Shown: positions 18,682 through 28,424 of the stretch, one piece after another
Layout: every line of letters begins with the position of its first letter
Position numbering within the stretch: the first letter of the stretch is position 1
Source: Bacteroidota bacterium
Lineage (GTDB): Bacteria; Bacteroidota; Ignavibacteria; Tepidaquicellales; Tepidaquicellaceae
Direction: 5' to 3'
Length of the DNA: 64,000 nt
Assembly: GCA_018266835.1 (NCBI GenBank)
Contig: JAFDZP010000003.1
Span: 166,824-230,823, forward strand
Notes under the pieces: model-generated
Seen by the model: only the letters and a program-made list of their open reading frames with translations
Database searches by the model: none
What the model was told of the DNA's origin: nothing
Made by a program: the position numbers and the translations under genes

Positions 18682-18704
18682 ATTAGTTAAAAGAGAGAAA
18701 AAGG

Positions 18705-18737
18705 AGCCCTTTAAAAGAAATTTTAAAGGGCTTTTTT
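18705..18737 (+). terminator. Rho-independent terminator
   Basis: A perfect 12-base stem AGCCCTTTTAAA-type (18705-18716 with 18721-18732) ends in a T run, 24 bases after the stop of the plus-strand propeller gene. Confidence 0.85.
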
Positions 18738-19019
18738 GTGCCCTTTTGTTAACCCTTTAAGTATTGAAAAAACATAATGCGAAATTTACGCCCCCTAGTA
18801 AGTTTTCAGTTAAGATATTGTTTTATTAAAACCGGTGTTTTGGCATTTTTATACACCGTTTCCGGTGAGTTTTGCTCTAGTAAATAAAGCTTCTAAAATA
18901 TATAAAGAATAAATTTTTTTTCAAAGTTGTTCGTCCCTATTAGTAGGGATGGTTATAATTTCAGTTACAAGTTTCAAATTACGAGTTACAAATTAATTTT
19001 AAAAATGTCGGGAAATAGC

Positions 19020-19115
19020 CGGATTTTTTTTCTGATAATTGTTAACTGATAATTGTTAATTGAAAAATGTCGGATTTTTTTTCTGATAATTGTTAACTGA
19101 TAATTGTTAATTGAA
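19020..19115. repeat. Perfect 45-base tandem direct repeat
   Basis: Positions 19020-19064 and 19071-19115 are identical, separated by 6 bases (51-base period). Each unit starts CGGATTTTTTT and holds a doubled TGATAATTGTTAA. The sequence before the first unit also matches the spacer (AAAAATGTCGG), so a third partial unit is present. Confidence 0.85.
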
Positions 19116-19203
19116 ATAAGCGTAATAATATAAACAGAATAGATTTATAAAAAAAAAATTATTCCTTATTAGTAGGTATTGGGAGAAATTTTGTAAAAAT
19201 AAA

Positions 19204-19221
19204 ACGGGGCGTTAGCCCCGT
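19204..19221 (-). terminator. Terminator of the M6-like protease gene
   Basis: The stem ACGGGGC/GCCCCGT with a 4-base loop reads into TTTTATTTTT on the minus strand, 24 bases past the stop at 19245. Confidence 0.85.
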
Positions 19222-19244
19222 CTATATCATTTCATTTTGTTCTT

Positions 19245-21747
19245 TTATTTTACAAGAACCATTCGTTTAGTATCAATAAAATTGCCTGCTTCAATTCTGT
19301 AAAAATAAATTCCACTTCCCAGTTTACTTCCATCAAATGAAACAGAATAACTTCCTGCTTGTTTGAAATCACTAACTAATATAGCGACTTCTTTCCCAAG
19401 TAGATCATAGACCTTAACACTTACAAAATTATCTTTTACCAAATCGTACTGAATATTTGTTTTTGGATTGAACGGATTAGGATAATTCTGATACAAAGCG
19501 AATTTTTTTGGCATTAAACTTTCTTCTTCATTTGAACCATGGCCGGGTCTGCCTTCCGGAGGATCTATAGGTTCCCCTTCTTCAGTATCAATTCCATGTG
19601 TTTGTCTAAAATCCGATAGAACAGAACCCCAGTCAGTATTATCTACTGCCTGTACTCTGTAACGTACAGGGTATGATGTTCCGTTTGGAAATGTATTATA
19701 TTGTGTGCAGCTGTATAAATTAACACTGTTATCTACAAAATTTGCATCCAAGGCATCAGGGTCGGCTAATACTGATCCTATTAATGTATATTTATTTTCA
19801 GGATAAAACTGCTGGTCATTTGGAAGAACACCTTCCCAAGGCTTATGCGATTTATATATGTTATATTTTTTATAAACTATTGCTTTTGTTTCACCGCTTC
19901 TGCGCATATCCGGTTCTGTATTTTGTCTCCATACAATTTTAGGATGACAAGTTGTGCCGTCAAAATATTCTTCTATTCCAATTATCATCGGTTTGGATGG
20001 AGGTGTCGCTGCTAAAATTGAGTTCAGTGAAGTTTGGTCGGTAGCTTTATAGATATTAAAATTTGCCGTATTGCCGCTTAATCCATTATAGTAAATGAAA
20101 ATTCCCGTTCCATATCCTCCTGAACCGGTATTCGAGTTATTTGCATCATTCGTGTTAGGATTAGAGTAAGGAGAAAAAATTTCATTATAACCTAAATTCC
20201 ATGCGTCAAATCTGTCTCCCCAAAGTTCTCTTGAAGTCCAATATTCCGGATAATTAGTGTATATTTTATCGGTTCCGGATAATCCTGTAGAAGAATTATT
20301 TTTCCCAACACTAAACCAGCATTCCCAACCATTTTTTCTTGCTGAAACACCGTCTGCATTGCTATAATAGTTAGAAACTTGAAAATCTGGTGTGTTATCG
20401 TTTAAAAGTGGATTTGGCAAAGATACTCTTTTTAATAATGGCAAAGCATTTACTGGATCCCAGTCTGGAAGTTGGGAACCATCAATATCCCAATTCCATA
20501 ATCCGTCAGCACACTCAATATCTACATTACTTGTGTAATTCAAACTATTCATAGTATGATAAATGTAAACTCCTTTTCCATAATCTCCGGTATTCCTGAA
20601 AGGATCATTTTGAGATGTATCTCCAAGCATGTATGTATCAAACTGAGATGTTTTTCTCCTGTTTTCTATCAGGAAAAATTCATTTCCGTTTATTGGTACT
20701 CTAAGAGATAGAATATTATTACTCGAACCTCTACCCGAAACGTCTTCTATTGAATAACCACTTGTTGAAAAAGTGACATTTTGAGCGTCAATGTATCCAA
20801 GCTTATATCTTTCAAAACCGGAATAAAAAAAATCATTCATACTTATTCCTCCTCGTGAGGACATTATACCGGATGTTGAATGGTTATTTCCAAAAAAATA
20901 ATGTCCCATTTCGTGAATACAGACTCCAATTACTTTATTTTTGTTTATTGCTACCCCATTATTACCTATAGCAACAAATCCTGAACCTTCAAAATTTCTG
21001 ATTGCACCAATATATTTATGATTTTCTCGGATCAATTAAATATTCAGATGGTCCACCTAAAGGTACATATCCCGCAGCACCGGGTGCAGCAGAAACACGA
21101 GCAGAATCTCTTCTGAAAATTAATCCCATCATATCAATATGACCATCAGGAAAATATTCAAAATTACCATCAGTACTTCCCTGCTTCCATTGGTCAAAAT
21201 CTAGCCAGTGTATTGACAGGTCGTTTTTTAGTTTTCCGTAAATTTCTTCAAGCAGTGCGTCATATCCCAAGCCGCCATTCCATGTCGGCCTGTAATCTGA
21301 ATTATTGTAGTCTGTTTCTATATAGCGGGCTATACCTGTTACGTGCATTGTTCCCCTGCTTACTTCCTGGTAATAATCGGAAAGTAATTCAGTGCTTGAG
21401 CTGTACCTGTTCCAGAAATCTCCACTTATATTTTTTGTAGTTGCAAGAAGATTATTCATATAATATGGAGAACTTCCGGCTGGCCAGTCCGGTTCATAAT
21501 AATTATCATTTTTGAACCTGATAAAAACTAAAATAATATTAAATGTAGCATTGGAGGGAGCAGGATTCCCGTTAGTTAGGTCAGTCCTCTGGGGTTTCAA
21601 ATAGCCTCCGATAAAATTACCGTTTGAAGCCAGGGAGGTAAGTTCATCCTGTGTTCCGCAGTCATTGTCCTGAGCGCGAATTGAAGGTAAAAGAAATAAA
21701 AAAAACAAAGAAAAATAAATGAAATGAAAATTACGAAGCGTTTTCAT
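19245..21747 (-). pseudogene. M6-like secreted metalloprotease with T9SS sorting domain, interrupted by a frameshift
   Basis: Two minus-strand frames overlap by 20 bases and together make one protease of about 830 residues. The upstream part (21016-21747, 243 aa) has a signal peptide ending RAQ and an M6-type propeptide/catalytic start. It stops at IDPRKS. The downstream part (19245-21035) resumes one base later with NHKYIGAIRNFEGSGF and carries the zinc motif HEMGHYFFGNNHS (HExxHxxGxxH), a C-terminal beta-rich region and a T9SS sorting domain (NYPNPFNPKTNIQY...DTKRMVLVK). Removing one A from the AAAA run at about 21021-21024 restores a continuous frame. A real mutation, a sequencing error and programmed slippage are all possible. 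The downstream part has no good start of its own. Confidence 0.75.
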
Positions 21748-21775
21748 AATTTGTTTTGTTGTAAATTAATAAAAT

Positions 21776-21832
21776 AAGCCCTCTAAAAGTTTAAGATTTT
21801 ATCTTAAATGACTTGCCGAAGTCAGAGGGCTT
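21776..21832 (-). terminator. Terminator of the 408-residue propeller gene
   Basis: The outer stem AAGCCCTCT/AGAGGGCTT (21776-21784 with 21824-21832) encloses a second stem TTTAAGA/TCTTAAA. It lies 16 bases past the minus-strand stop at 21848 and also within 30 bases upstream of the protease start. Confidence 0.7.
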
Positions 21833-21847
21833 TTTATTTTAATATGG

Positions 21848-23074
21848 CTATTTTATCATTGTCATTTTTTTTGTTAAAGTTACTTTAGCAGAAGATAGTT
21901 TGTAGAAGTAAATTCCAGTTGAAAAATTATCAAGCTTCAGATTTATTTTATATTTGCCTTCTATCAGATATTTCTTTTCCGAATAAACTTCTCTTCCCAT
22001 TATATCGAAAACTGAAAAACTATATACATCTTTATTCCTTATTTCAAATTCTATATTAGTCTGTCCGTTGAAAGGATTTGGATAATTCTGATATAAATTA
22101 TATGATGAAGGTATCTCAGAAGAAATATTCTGTATAAACACTCCGCCATTGGCTGTAAACCCAATTTTTCCTAAGCTTGCGCATACCCATAAAGAATCTC
22201 CAAAACCATTTATATCATCAATAAAACCTCCTATTTGGTTTGTTTGTCTAATCCATGTTAATCCTCTATCTTTACTCTTAAATACTTCACCTGATGAACC
22301 TGCGCAATATCCGACTGAATCATTTATAAATTTTACGCAAAATGGCTCAATAGAATTATATACATAACTTATACTATCCCAGTTTACTCCAAAGTTTGTT
22401 GTTTTATATACCAATCTGTTCCTGGCAACAATATAACCTGTTAAATCATTTATAAAGGACATGCTTTCAAAATTTCCCGACCCATGAGATAGCGAAAAAT
22501 ATTCATCAATCTGCCAATTCTCTCCTCCGTTACTCGTTCTTGCTATAGTTGCTGCCCCGCTACAACCAATACCGTTTAAACTATCTTTAAAATATAAATC
22601 GTATGTAACGAGATTTAATTCTTGATTAAAAAAATTCAAACCGCCATTTGTTGTTTTTTTAATAAATCCGCCTATGAATCCTCCAGCCCAGCCTGTTTGC
22701 TCATTAATAAAGAATGTCGCCGTATAAGAATTTCCCATTCCGGAAGGTCCGTTTTCCAAAATAATCCAGTTATTCCCACCATTCGTTGTTTTTAACATTG
22801 TTTGGAAATATCCCACACAAAACAAAACATTTTCATTAACGGCATGTATTCCTAAAAGAGGCTTATCCGGAACATTGGTTACCTGTTGAACCCAGTTTAC
22901 TCCCGCATTAGTTGTCTTCATAATTGTTCCTCCCGTTCCGCAGACCCATCCTGTTTTATTATTTATAAATTCCAGATCATAAAAATCTGTACCGGGAGAG
23001 TTGTATTGGTTTACCCATTGTGCATTTACTCCGCAGTAAATAAATAGTATAAAATATAAAATTATTTTTTTCAT
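21848..23074 (-). CDS. Secreted Ycf48-like propeller with T9SS sorting domain
   Basis: 408 residues. A short signal peptide ends near GVNAQ (residue 19). Roughly six Ycf48-type repeats have GWVCG/GWAGG strands and TTNAGVNW, TTNGGNNW, TTNGGLNF, TSNGGENW, TTNFGVNW and SKDRGLTW turns. The C-terminal T9SS domain has a slightly divergent core (NYPNPFNGQTNIEF...LTKKMTMIK). It is transcribed towards the M6-like protease and separated from it by a strong hairpin. As with its relatives, only a surface location can be inferred. Confidence 0.83.
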   Translation of the reverse strand: MKKIILYFILFIYCGVNAQWVNQYNSPGTDFYDLEFINNKTGWVCGTGGTIMKTTNAGVNWVQQVTNVPDKPLLGIHAVNENVLFCVGYFQTMLKTTNGGNNWIILENGPSGMGNSYTATFFINEQTGWAGGFIGGFIKKTTNGGLNFFNQELNLVTYDLYFKDSLNGIGCSGAATIARTSNGGENWQIDEYFSLSHGSGNFESMSFINDLTGYIVARNRLVYKTTNFGVNWDSISYVYNSIEPFCVKFINDSVGYCAGSSGEVFKSKDRGLTWIRQTNQIGGFIDDINGFGDSLWVCASLGKIGFTANGGVFIQNISSEIPSSYNLYQNYPNPFNGQTNIEFEIRNKDVYSFSVFDIMGREVYSEKKYLIEGKYKINLKLDNFSTGIYFYKLSSAKVTLTKKMTMIK

Positions 23075-23295
23075 GAAGAATTAATATAGTTATAGAAGTA
23101 TAATTTATTTACAATAAAAAACTACTTATCGTAAATACTCTTACCTAGTATTTAAGAAGTGATCCGGGGTATTTTAAGGTGTGCCGCTCATACTAACTTA
23201 AAACAAATTCAATAAATAATCAACTGTAATTTCAATATGTATGTAAATTATTTGTTGATTTTTCTTTTTTTTACAATTAATTATTTGCTCTCCCC

Positions 23296-23325
23296 CGGAA
23301 ACCTCATTCCCATTTTTCGTTTCCG
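23296..23325. promoter_or_regulatory. Candidate TetR operator 1
   Basis: CGGAAAC (23296-23302) is repeated inverted as GTTTCCG (23319-23325) with 16 bases between. The same arms and the same 16-base spacing recur 73 bases downstream. Placement just before tetR suggests autoregulation. Confidence 0.55.
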
Positions 23326-23368
23326 CAGTATTTTTGTGCTTGACTTTAAAATTCATCCTTCCTAATTT

Positions 23369-23396
23369 GGAAACTCAATAAACGATTTCGGTTTCC
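23369..23396. promoter_or_regulatory. Candidate TetR operator 2
   Basis: GGAAAC-N16-GTTTCC, matching operator 1 in arm sequence and spacing and lying 65 bases before the tetR ATG. A third, shorter dyad CGGAATTGTTCCG follows at 23410-23422. Confidence 0.55.
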
Positions 23397-23461
23397 GTTG
23401 AAACATTGCCGGAATTGTTCCGTACTACAAATTTAACACCTCCTAACAACACTTTAAAATT

Positions 23462-24139
23462 ATGATGAACAACTTACATCCTGAAGAGCTATCGAAGGAT
23501 AATGAAAGAATTCTACGATACGCACAGGATAAATTCCAGAAAGAGGGCTTCTATAAAACATCCATGGATGAGCTTGCGCGCGAGCTTCAGATAAGCAAAA
23601 AAACAATCTACAAATATTATGCAAGCAAGGATAAGCTTGTAGAGCATATTGTAATGGATAAAATGATGTGCGACTCCAATAAAATAAGCGAATTCCTGAA
23701 AACCGATGACAATGTTGTAATAAAATTTGTAAAGATACTGAACCTTAACCGCGAAAGATTTTTGTGCATGAGCGAAAAATGGTTCAGAGACCTTCAGATA
23801 CACACTCCACAGCTCTGGAGCGAAATGGATAAATTCAAAATCCAGATGATTGAAGAGACGATGAAGAAACTTATAGAGCAGGGCAAGAAAGAAAAGCTGA
23901 TAGAAAATTATCCCGTGGAAATAATTATCACTTGCATGATCTCTACAGTGAAGGCAGTGCTTAATGCAGACTTTATGATGAACTCAAAGCTGAACGTAAA
24001 GGAATTATTCAGCTACACAATGGAGCTTCTTCTCAACGGAATACTTACCGAGAAGGGCAAAAAATTATACGAGAAAGAAAAAAATAATCTCGCCAACCAA
24101 ATAGGAAAAATAAATCTAAGTCAAAATAATTATAATTAA
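23462..24139 (+). CDS. TetR/AcrR-family regulator of the efflux operon
   Basis: 225 residues. The N-terminal helix-turn-helix (about residues 16-62) has the family pattern KFQKEGFYKTSMDELARELQ followed by ISKKTIYKYYASKDKL, where the YKYY recognition helix and K/DKL end are typical. The C-terminal helical domain would bind the inducer. It lies 14 bases upstream of the adaptor gene on the same strand. Dual inverted repeats upstream make local autorepression likely. The inducer is unknown. Confidence 0.9.
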   Translation: MMNNLHPEELSKDNERILRYAQDKFQKEGFYKTSMDELARELQISKKTIYKYYASKDKLVEHIVMDKMMCDSNKISEFLKTDDNVVIKFVKILNLNRERFLCMSEKWFRDLQIHTPQLWSEMDKFKIQMIEETMKKLIEQGKKEKLIENYPVEIIITCMISTVKAVLNADFMMNSKLNVKELFSYTMELLLNGILTEKGKKLYEKEKNNLANQIGKINLSQNNYN

Positions 24140-24153
24140 TAATATACACATAA

Positions 24154-25209
24154 ATGAAAAAATTACTGGTAATAGTTTTTGCAATTTTAGCAATAGGAGC
24201 TATAGTTTTTACTCTGATGCAGAACAAAAAGAAGGCAGCAGAAAAGCTAAAAACTTCGAATGATTTTTCCACTAAGATTCCCGTGAATGTAATTCCTGTC
24301 TCAGAAAAGGAAATAAAAAATTCACTTAACTTAGTAGGCGTAATAAATCCTTTTAAGGAAGTAAACATTGCTACAGAAGTTCCGGGCAGAATACGTTCGG
24401 TTAACTTTAAAGAAGGCGATTTCAAAGGACAAGGCAGCGTACTTGTTACTCTTGATAACGAACTTAAAAGCATAGCAGTTGAAACAGCGGAAAATAATTA
24501 TAATAAAGCTAAGCAGGACCTTGAGAGATATCAGCAGCTTGTAAAAGAAGACGCTGCAACTCAAAGCCAGCTTGAGCAGTATCTGTTTGCTTTCAATAAT
24601 GCGCAGCTTGCGTTGAACACAGCTTACAGAAATGTTAAAGATACGAAGATAAACGCACCGATGGGCGGAATAATAAATACGAAAAATATTGAAGTCGGCA
24701 GCTACGTTGCTCCAGGTACTTTGATAGCAAACATGGTAGATATATCGAAGCTGAAAGTAAGAGTGAACGTACCGGAGACAGAGGTATTCAGACTGAGAGT
24801 CGGTGATAATGTAACGGTAACAACGGATATTTATCCTGATGAGACATTTGACGGAAAGATTTCTGTTATCGCTCCCAAAGGTGACGAAGCGCATACATAT
24901 CCTGTAGAGATAATAATAAACAACTCGAAGAGAAGTCCTTTAAAGGCAGGTATGTTTGCAAGAATAGACTTCAGCACGATTAAAGGAAGGACAAGCATTG
25001 CAATCCCAAGAGAAGCAATAGTAGGAAGCATAAGAGATGCGCACGTTTACGTGATTGAAAACAATAAAGCAGTATTGAAGAAAATTGAAACAGGACTTGA
25101 GGGCGATAAAGATGTTGAAGTGACTTCAGGCTTGAATGTTGGTGAAATGCTTGTTATTACCGGCGGCAACAACTTAAAAGACGGCACAGAAGTATCAATT
25201 GTAAAATAA
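24154..25209 (+). CDS. RND efflux periplasmic adaptor (HlyD/AcrA family)
   Basis: 351 residues. An N-terminal hydrophobic anchor (about 3-22) is followed by the split lipoyl domain: IATEVPGRIRSVNFKEGDFKGQGSVLVTLD near residue 70 and its partner TKINAPMGGIINTKNIEVGSYVAPG near 165. A short alpha-hairpin lies between them, with beta-barrel and membrane-proximal domains after. It would link the inner-membrane pump encoded next (31-base gap) to the TolC-like channel. No lipobox Cys is seen, so it is probably anchored by its transmembrane helix. Confidence 0.92.
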   Translation: MKKLLVIVFAILAIGAIVFTLMQNKKKAAEKLKTSNDFSTKIPVNVIPVSEKEIKNSLNLVGVINPFKEVNIATEVPGRIRSVNFKEGDFKGQGSVLVTLDNELKSIAVETAENNYNKAKQDLERYQQLVKEDAATQSQLEQYLFAFNNAQLALNTAYRNVKDTKINAPMGGIINTKNIEVGSYVAPGTLIANMVDISKLKVRVNVPETEVFRLRVGDNVTVTTDIYPDETFDGKISVIAPKGDEAHTYPVEIIINNSKRSPLKAGMFARIDFSTIKGRTSIAIPREAIVGSIRDAHVYVIENNKAVLKKIETGLEGDKDVEVTSGLNVGEMLVITGGNNLKDGTEVSIVK

Positions 25210-25240
25210 TCCAGTAGAAGAACCCAAAATTTTTATATAA

Positions 25241-28200
25241 ATGACATTAACAGAATTATCCATAAAAAGACCTTCGTTCATCATAGTAATATTTGCAGTT
25301 ATTACTCTGGTGGGAACCTTTTTATTTGCGCAGTTAAAGTACGAGCTTCTTCCTAAGATTTCTTCGCCGGTAGTTGTAGTATCTACTATATATCCGGGAG
25401 GTTCTCCTTTTGAAGTTGAAACCTCGGTAACAAAGGTTATCGAAGATGCCGTATCGGGCATAGATAAAATAAATAAAGTAACAGCTTCCTCATTGGAAGG
25501 AGCATCATTTGTAACGGTTGAGTTTATTCAATCGGCATCAATTGATATTGCATTGCAGGACGTTCAGAGAAAAGTGAACGAAGTTGCATCAAGGCTTCCC
25601 GATGATGCAAAGACTCCTACACTCTCGAAGATCGCGCTGGATGAAATTCCCGTGCTTCGTATGGGTGTAACGAGTAACATGCCATCAAGAGAGTTTTATC
25701 AACTGATGAAAGACCAGGTACAGACAAGATTTGCAAAGCTTCCGGGCGTAGGACAAATACAGCTTGTTGGCGGTGATGAAAGAGAAATTAAAGTAAATTT
25801 AGATTTAGATAAGATACAGTCATTCGGACTATCGGTCCAGAGGATTGTCGGAACAATAAAAGGCGCAAACGTTGACTTCCCTACCGGTAACTTAAAGGGA
25901 AGCGAGAGGCAATATGTAGTAAGGGTTGCAGGTAAAGTGCAGTCAATGGAAGAGATGAGAAACTTAATTGTCGGACAATCAAAAATGGGCGGCGATGTAA
26001 AGCTTGGAGATATTGCGGAAGTTGAGGACGGTCAGGCAGATTATACAAAAATCAGCAGACTTAACGGAGTAACATCTATCGGTGTGCTTGTATCGAAACA
26101 AACAGATGCTAACTCAGTTGATGTAAGCGCATTGGTTAGAGCCGAAATTCCTAAGATTGAGAAAGATTATGCTAAGGATAATGTAAAGTTTGATATTGCG
26201 CAGGACGGTTCTACATTTACACTCGATGCAGCGAATGCTGTTAAGAAGGACTTAGCGCTTGCAGTTATTCTTGTAGCGCTTGTTATGTTGATCTTCCTGC
26301 ACAGTATAAGAAACTCGATTATCGTTATGATTGCGATTCCATGCTCTATGCTTGCGACATTTATTTTTATGTACATGTTCGGCTTATCGCTAAATCTTAT
26401 GACACTGCTTGCGTTATCGCTTGTTGTGGGTATTCTTGTGGATGACTCGATTGTAGTTCTTGAGAATATTTATCACCATCTTGAAAAAGGCGAGCCGAAA
26501 AGAGAGGCAGCGTTAAAGGGACGGAATGAAATCGGATTTGCGGCGCTATCCATTACACTTGTGGACGTTGTGGTGTTCGTTCCACTTACTTTAGTAGGCG
26601 GACTTATCGGAAACATCTTAAAAGAGTTTGCGCTTGTAGTAGTAGCATCTACTTTAATGAGTTTGTTCGTATCGTTCACAGTTACTCCGATGCTTGCATC
26701 AAGATTCTCGAAGCTTCAGGACCTGAAGAAAAAAGGAATTATGAATGCGTTCTCAAGAGGCTTTGAAGCATTATTTAACAAAGTGAAACATCACTATGAA
26801 GGGCTGCTGAAATTCTCACTGAGACATCAATGGCTTACAATTATTGTTACAGGATTATTATTCCTTTCTTCATTCTCATTGATAATATTCGGATTCATCG
26901 GCGGTGAGTTTATTACACAATCTGACAGAGGTGAGTTCACAGTTACACTTGAATTAGATCCGGGCTCGACATTAGAAAATACAAACTATGTAACAAGAAA
27001 GGTTGAGAATATAATCGGACAGATGCCTGAAGTAAGAAAAATGTTTGTTAACGTCGGCGCATCGGCAGAAGGGTTGTTCTCACAGGCTTCAAATAACTCA
27101 TCGGAAATTAACGTATCTCTTATTCCTAAAGAAGAGAGATTAATGTCAACAGATGAAGTAGGAAACCAGATAAAGAAAAAGCTTCAGGATATCCCCGGAG
27201 CAAAAATCAGAGTTAACCCCATCGGTATTTTCGGTGTTGCTAACCAGACACCTATTCAGGTTATTGTCAGCGGACCAAACATGGACGTAGTAAAAACATC
27301 GGCTGATACAGTATTTAATATTTTAAAAAGAATTCCCGGTACTGCTGACGTGAGGCTTTCCACTGAAGACGGTAAACCGGAAACAAGAGTTGAGATTGAC
27401 AGAGATAAGCTTGCTTCGTTCGGACTTTCAATTGCGGAAGTCGGTACAGCATTAAGAATAGGACTTTCAGGCGATGATGATTCTAAATTCAGAGACAACA
27501 AAAATAATACAGAGTACACTATAAGAATTGCATTCGACCAGATAGACAGGTCACAGATGCACGACCTTTCTTCCATGGTATTTTTCAATTCTCAGGGAAG
27601 AGCGATACAGCTGAATCAGTTTGCAAAAATTTATCAGACAACAGGTCCGACTAAATTAACACGTAAAGACAGAAACCCGACTATCTATGTTTATGCACAG
27701 GTGAACGGAAGACCATCAGGTTCTATCGGCGCTGACTTCCAGACAGCTTTGAAGACAACTGCAAAGCTTCCGCCGGAAATTATAATCGGATACGACGGTG
27801 ACTTAAGAAACCAGTCAGAAGGTTTCTCAAGCCTTGGATTTGCTCTCTTAGCAGCTATTATATTTATGTACTTAATCATGGTGGCATTGTATGACTCGTT
27901 CATTTATCCGTTCGTAGTTATGTTCTCACTGCCTGTTGCTATGATCGGCGCATTGCTTGCTCTTGCTATAACAATGAAGACACTGAATATATTTTCTATC
28001 TTAGGTTTGATTATGCTTATGGGTCTTGTAGCAAAGAATGCTATTCTTCTTGTGGATAGAGCTAACGATAGAAAGCTTCACGGAATGACTTCTATAGAAG
28101 CAATTATTGAAGCGGGTGATACAAGATTAAGACCGATTCTTATGACAACGATTTCGATGGTTATCGGTATGATGCCGATTGCGCTTTCACATGATTCCGG

Positions 28201-28396
28201 TTCCGAATGGAAATCAGGTCTTGCATGGGCAATTATCGGAGGTTTAACAAGCTCTATGTTCTTAACATTGGTTGTAGTGCCTGTGATATTCGTAAAAGTT
28301 GATAAATGGAAAGACTGGGTTACAAATTTCAGAGCAAGAAGAGCAGAAAAAAGAGCAGCAAAGATGGAAGCTAAAGCACTTATAACAAACTCATAA
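25241..28396 (+). CDS. RND multidrug-type efflux permease (HAE1-like)
   Basis: 1051 residues, the normal size for AcrB/MdtB-type pumps. It shows the N-terminal helix with IKRPSFIIVIFAVI, two large periplasmic loops and 12 predicted membrane segments. TM4 carries GILVDDSIVVLEN with the paired Asp of the proton relay. TM10 carries MGLVAKNAILLVD with the conserved Lys. These residues place it with proton-driven drug/hydrophobe exporters rather than heavy-metal HME pumps, although the exact substrate cannot be read. It is the central gene of the tetR-adaptor-pump-tolC operon. Confidence 0.94.
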   Translation: MTLTELSIKRPSFIIVIFAVITLVGTFLFAQLKYELLPKISSPVVVVSTIYPGGSPFEVETSVTKVIEDAVSGIDKINKVTASSLEGASFVTVEFIQSASIDIALQDVQRKVNEVASRLPDDAKTPTLSKIALDEIPVLRMGVTSNMPSREFYQLMKDQVQTRFAKLPGVGQIQLVGGDEREIKVNLDLDKIQSFGLSVQRIVGTIKGANVDFPTGNLKGSERQYVVRVAGKVQSMEEMRNLIVGQSKMGGDVKLGDIAEVEDGQADYTKISRLNGVTSIGVLVSKQTDANSVDVSALVRAEIPKIEKDYAKDNVKFDIAQDGSTFTLDAANAVKKDLALAVILVALVMLIFLHSIRNSIIVMIAIPCSMLATFIFMYMFGLSLNLMTLLALSLVVGILVDDSIVVLENIYHHLEKGEPKREAALKGRNEIGFAALSITLVDVVVFVPLTLVGGLIGNILKEFALVVVASTLMSLFVSFTVTPMLASRFSKLQDLKKKGIMNAFSRGFEALFNKVKHHYEGLLKFSLRHQWLTIIVTGLLFLSSFSLIIFGFIGGEFITQSDRGEFTVTLELDPGSTLENTNYVTRKVENIIGQMPEVRKMFVNVGASAEGLFSQASNNSSEINVSLIPKEERLMSTDEVGNQIKKKLQDIPGAKIRVNPIGIFGVANQTPIQVIVSGPNMDVVKTSADTVFNILKRIPGTADVRLSTEDGKPETRVEIDRDKLASFGLSIAEVGTALRIGLSGDDDSKFRDNKNNTEYTIRIAFDQIDRSQMHDLSSMVFFNSQGRAIQLNQFAKIYQTTGPTKLTRKDRNPTIYVYAQVNGRPSGSIGADFQTALKTTAKLPPEIIIGYDGDLRNQSEGFSSLGFALLAAIIFMYLIMVALYDSFIYPFVVMFSLPVAMIGALLALAITMKTLNIFSILGLIMLMGLVAKNAILLVDRANDRKLHGMTSIEAIIEAGDTRLRPILMTTISMVIGMMPIALSHDSGSEWKSGLAWAIIGGLTSSMFLTLVVVPVIFVKVDKWKDWVTNFRARRAEKRAAKMEAKALITNS

Positions 28397-28424
28397 CAAT
28401 TTTAAATATTTATAGATATCTATC

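Larger units (their letters stand above)
18682..19244. other. Intergenic region, 563 bases, with tandem repeat
   Basis: It contains a terminator (18705-18732), a CCCTATTAGTAGGG dyad (18935-18948), a perfect 45-base direct repeat (19020-19115), a related CCTTATTAGTAGG string (19164-19176) and a minus-strand terminator (19204-19221). No coding frame is convincing. Confidence 0.6.
23075..23461. promoter_or_regulatory. Divergent control region of the efflux operon, 387 bases
   Basis: The minus-strand propeller gene and the plus-strand tetR are divergent here. The half next to tetR is less AT-rich and contains three GGAA/TTCC inverted repeats (annotated separately). The other half is AT-rich without clear structure. 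Confidence 0.5.

Noticed and set aside
19020-19115. CRISPR array
   Set aside because: Only two full repeats with a 6-base spacer that is itself repeated; no cas genes in the window.
24331-24894. 187-codon minus-strand frame inside the adaptor gene
   Set aside because: It is fully antisense to a well-supported HlyD-family gene and is Cys/Tyr-rich without any domain.
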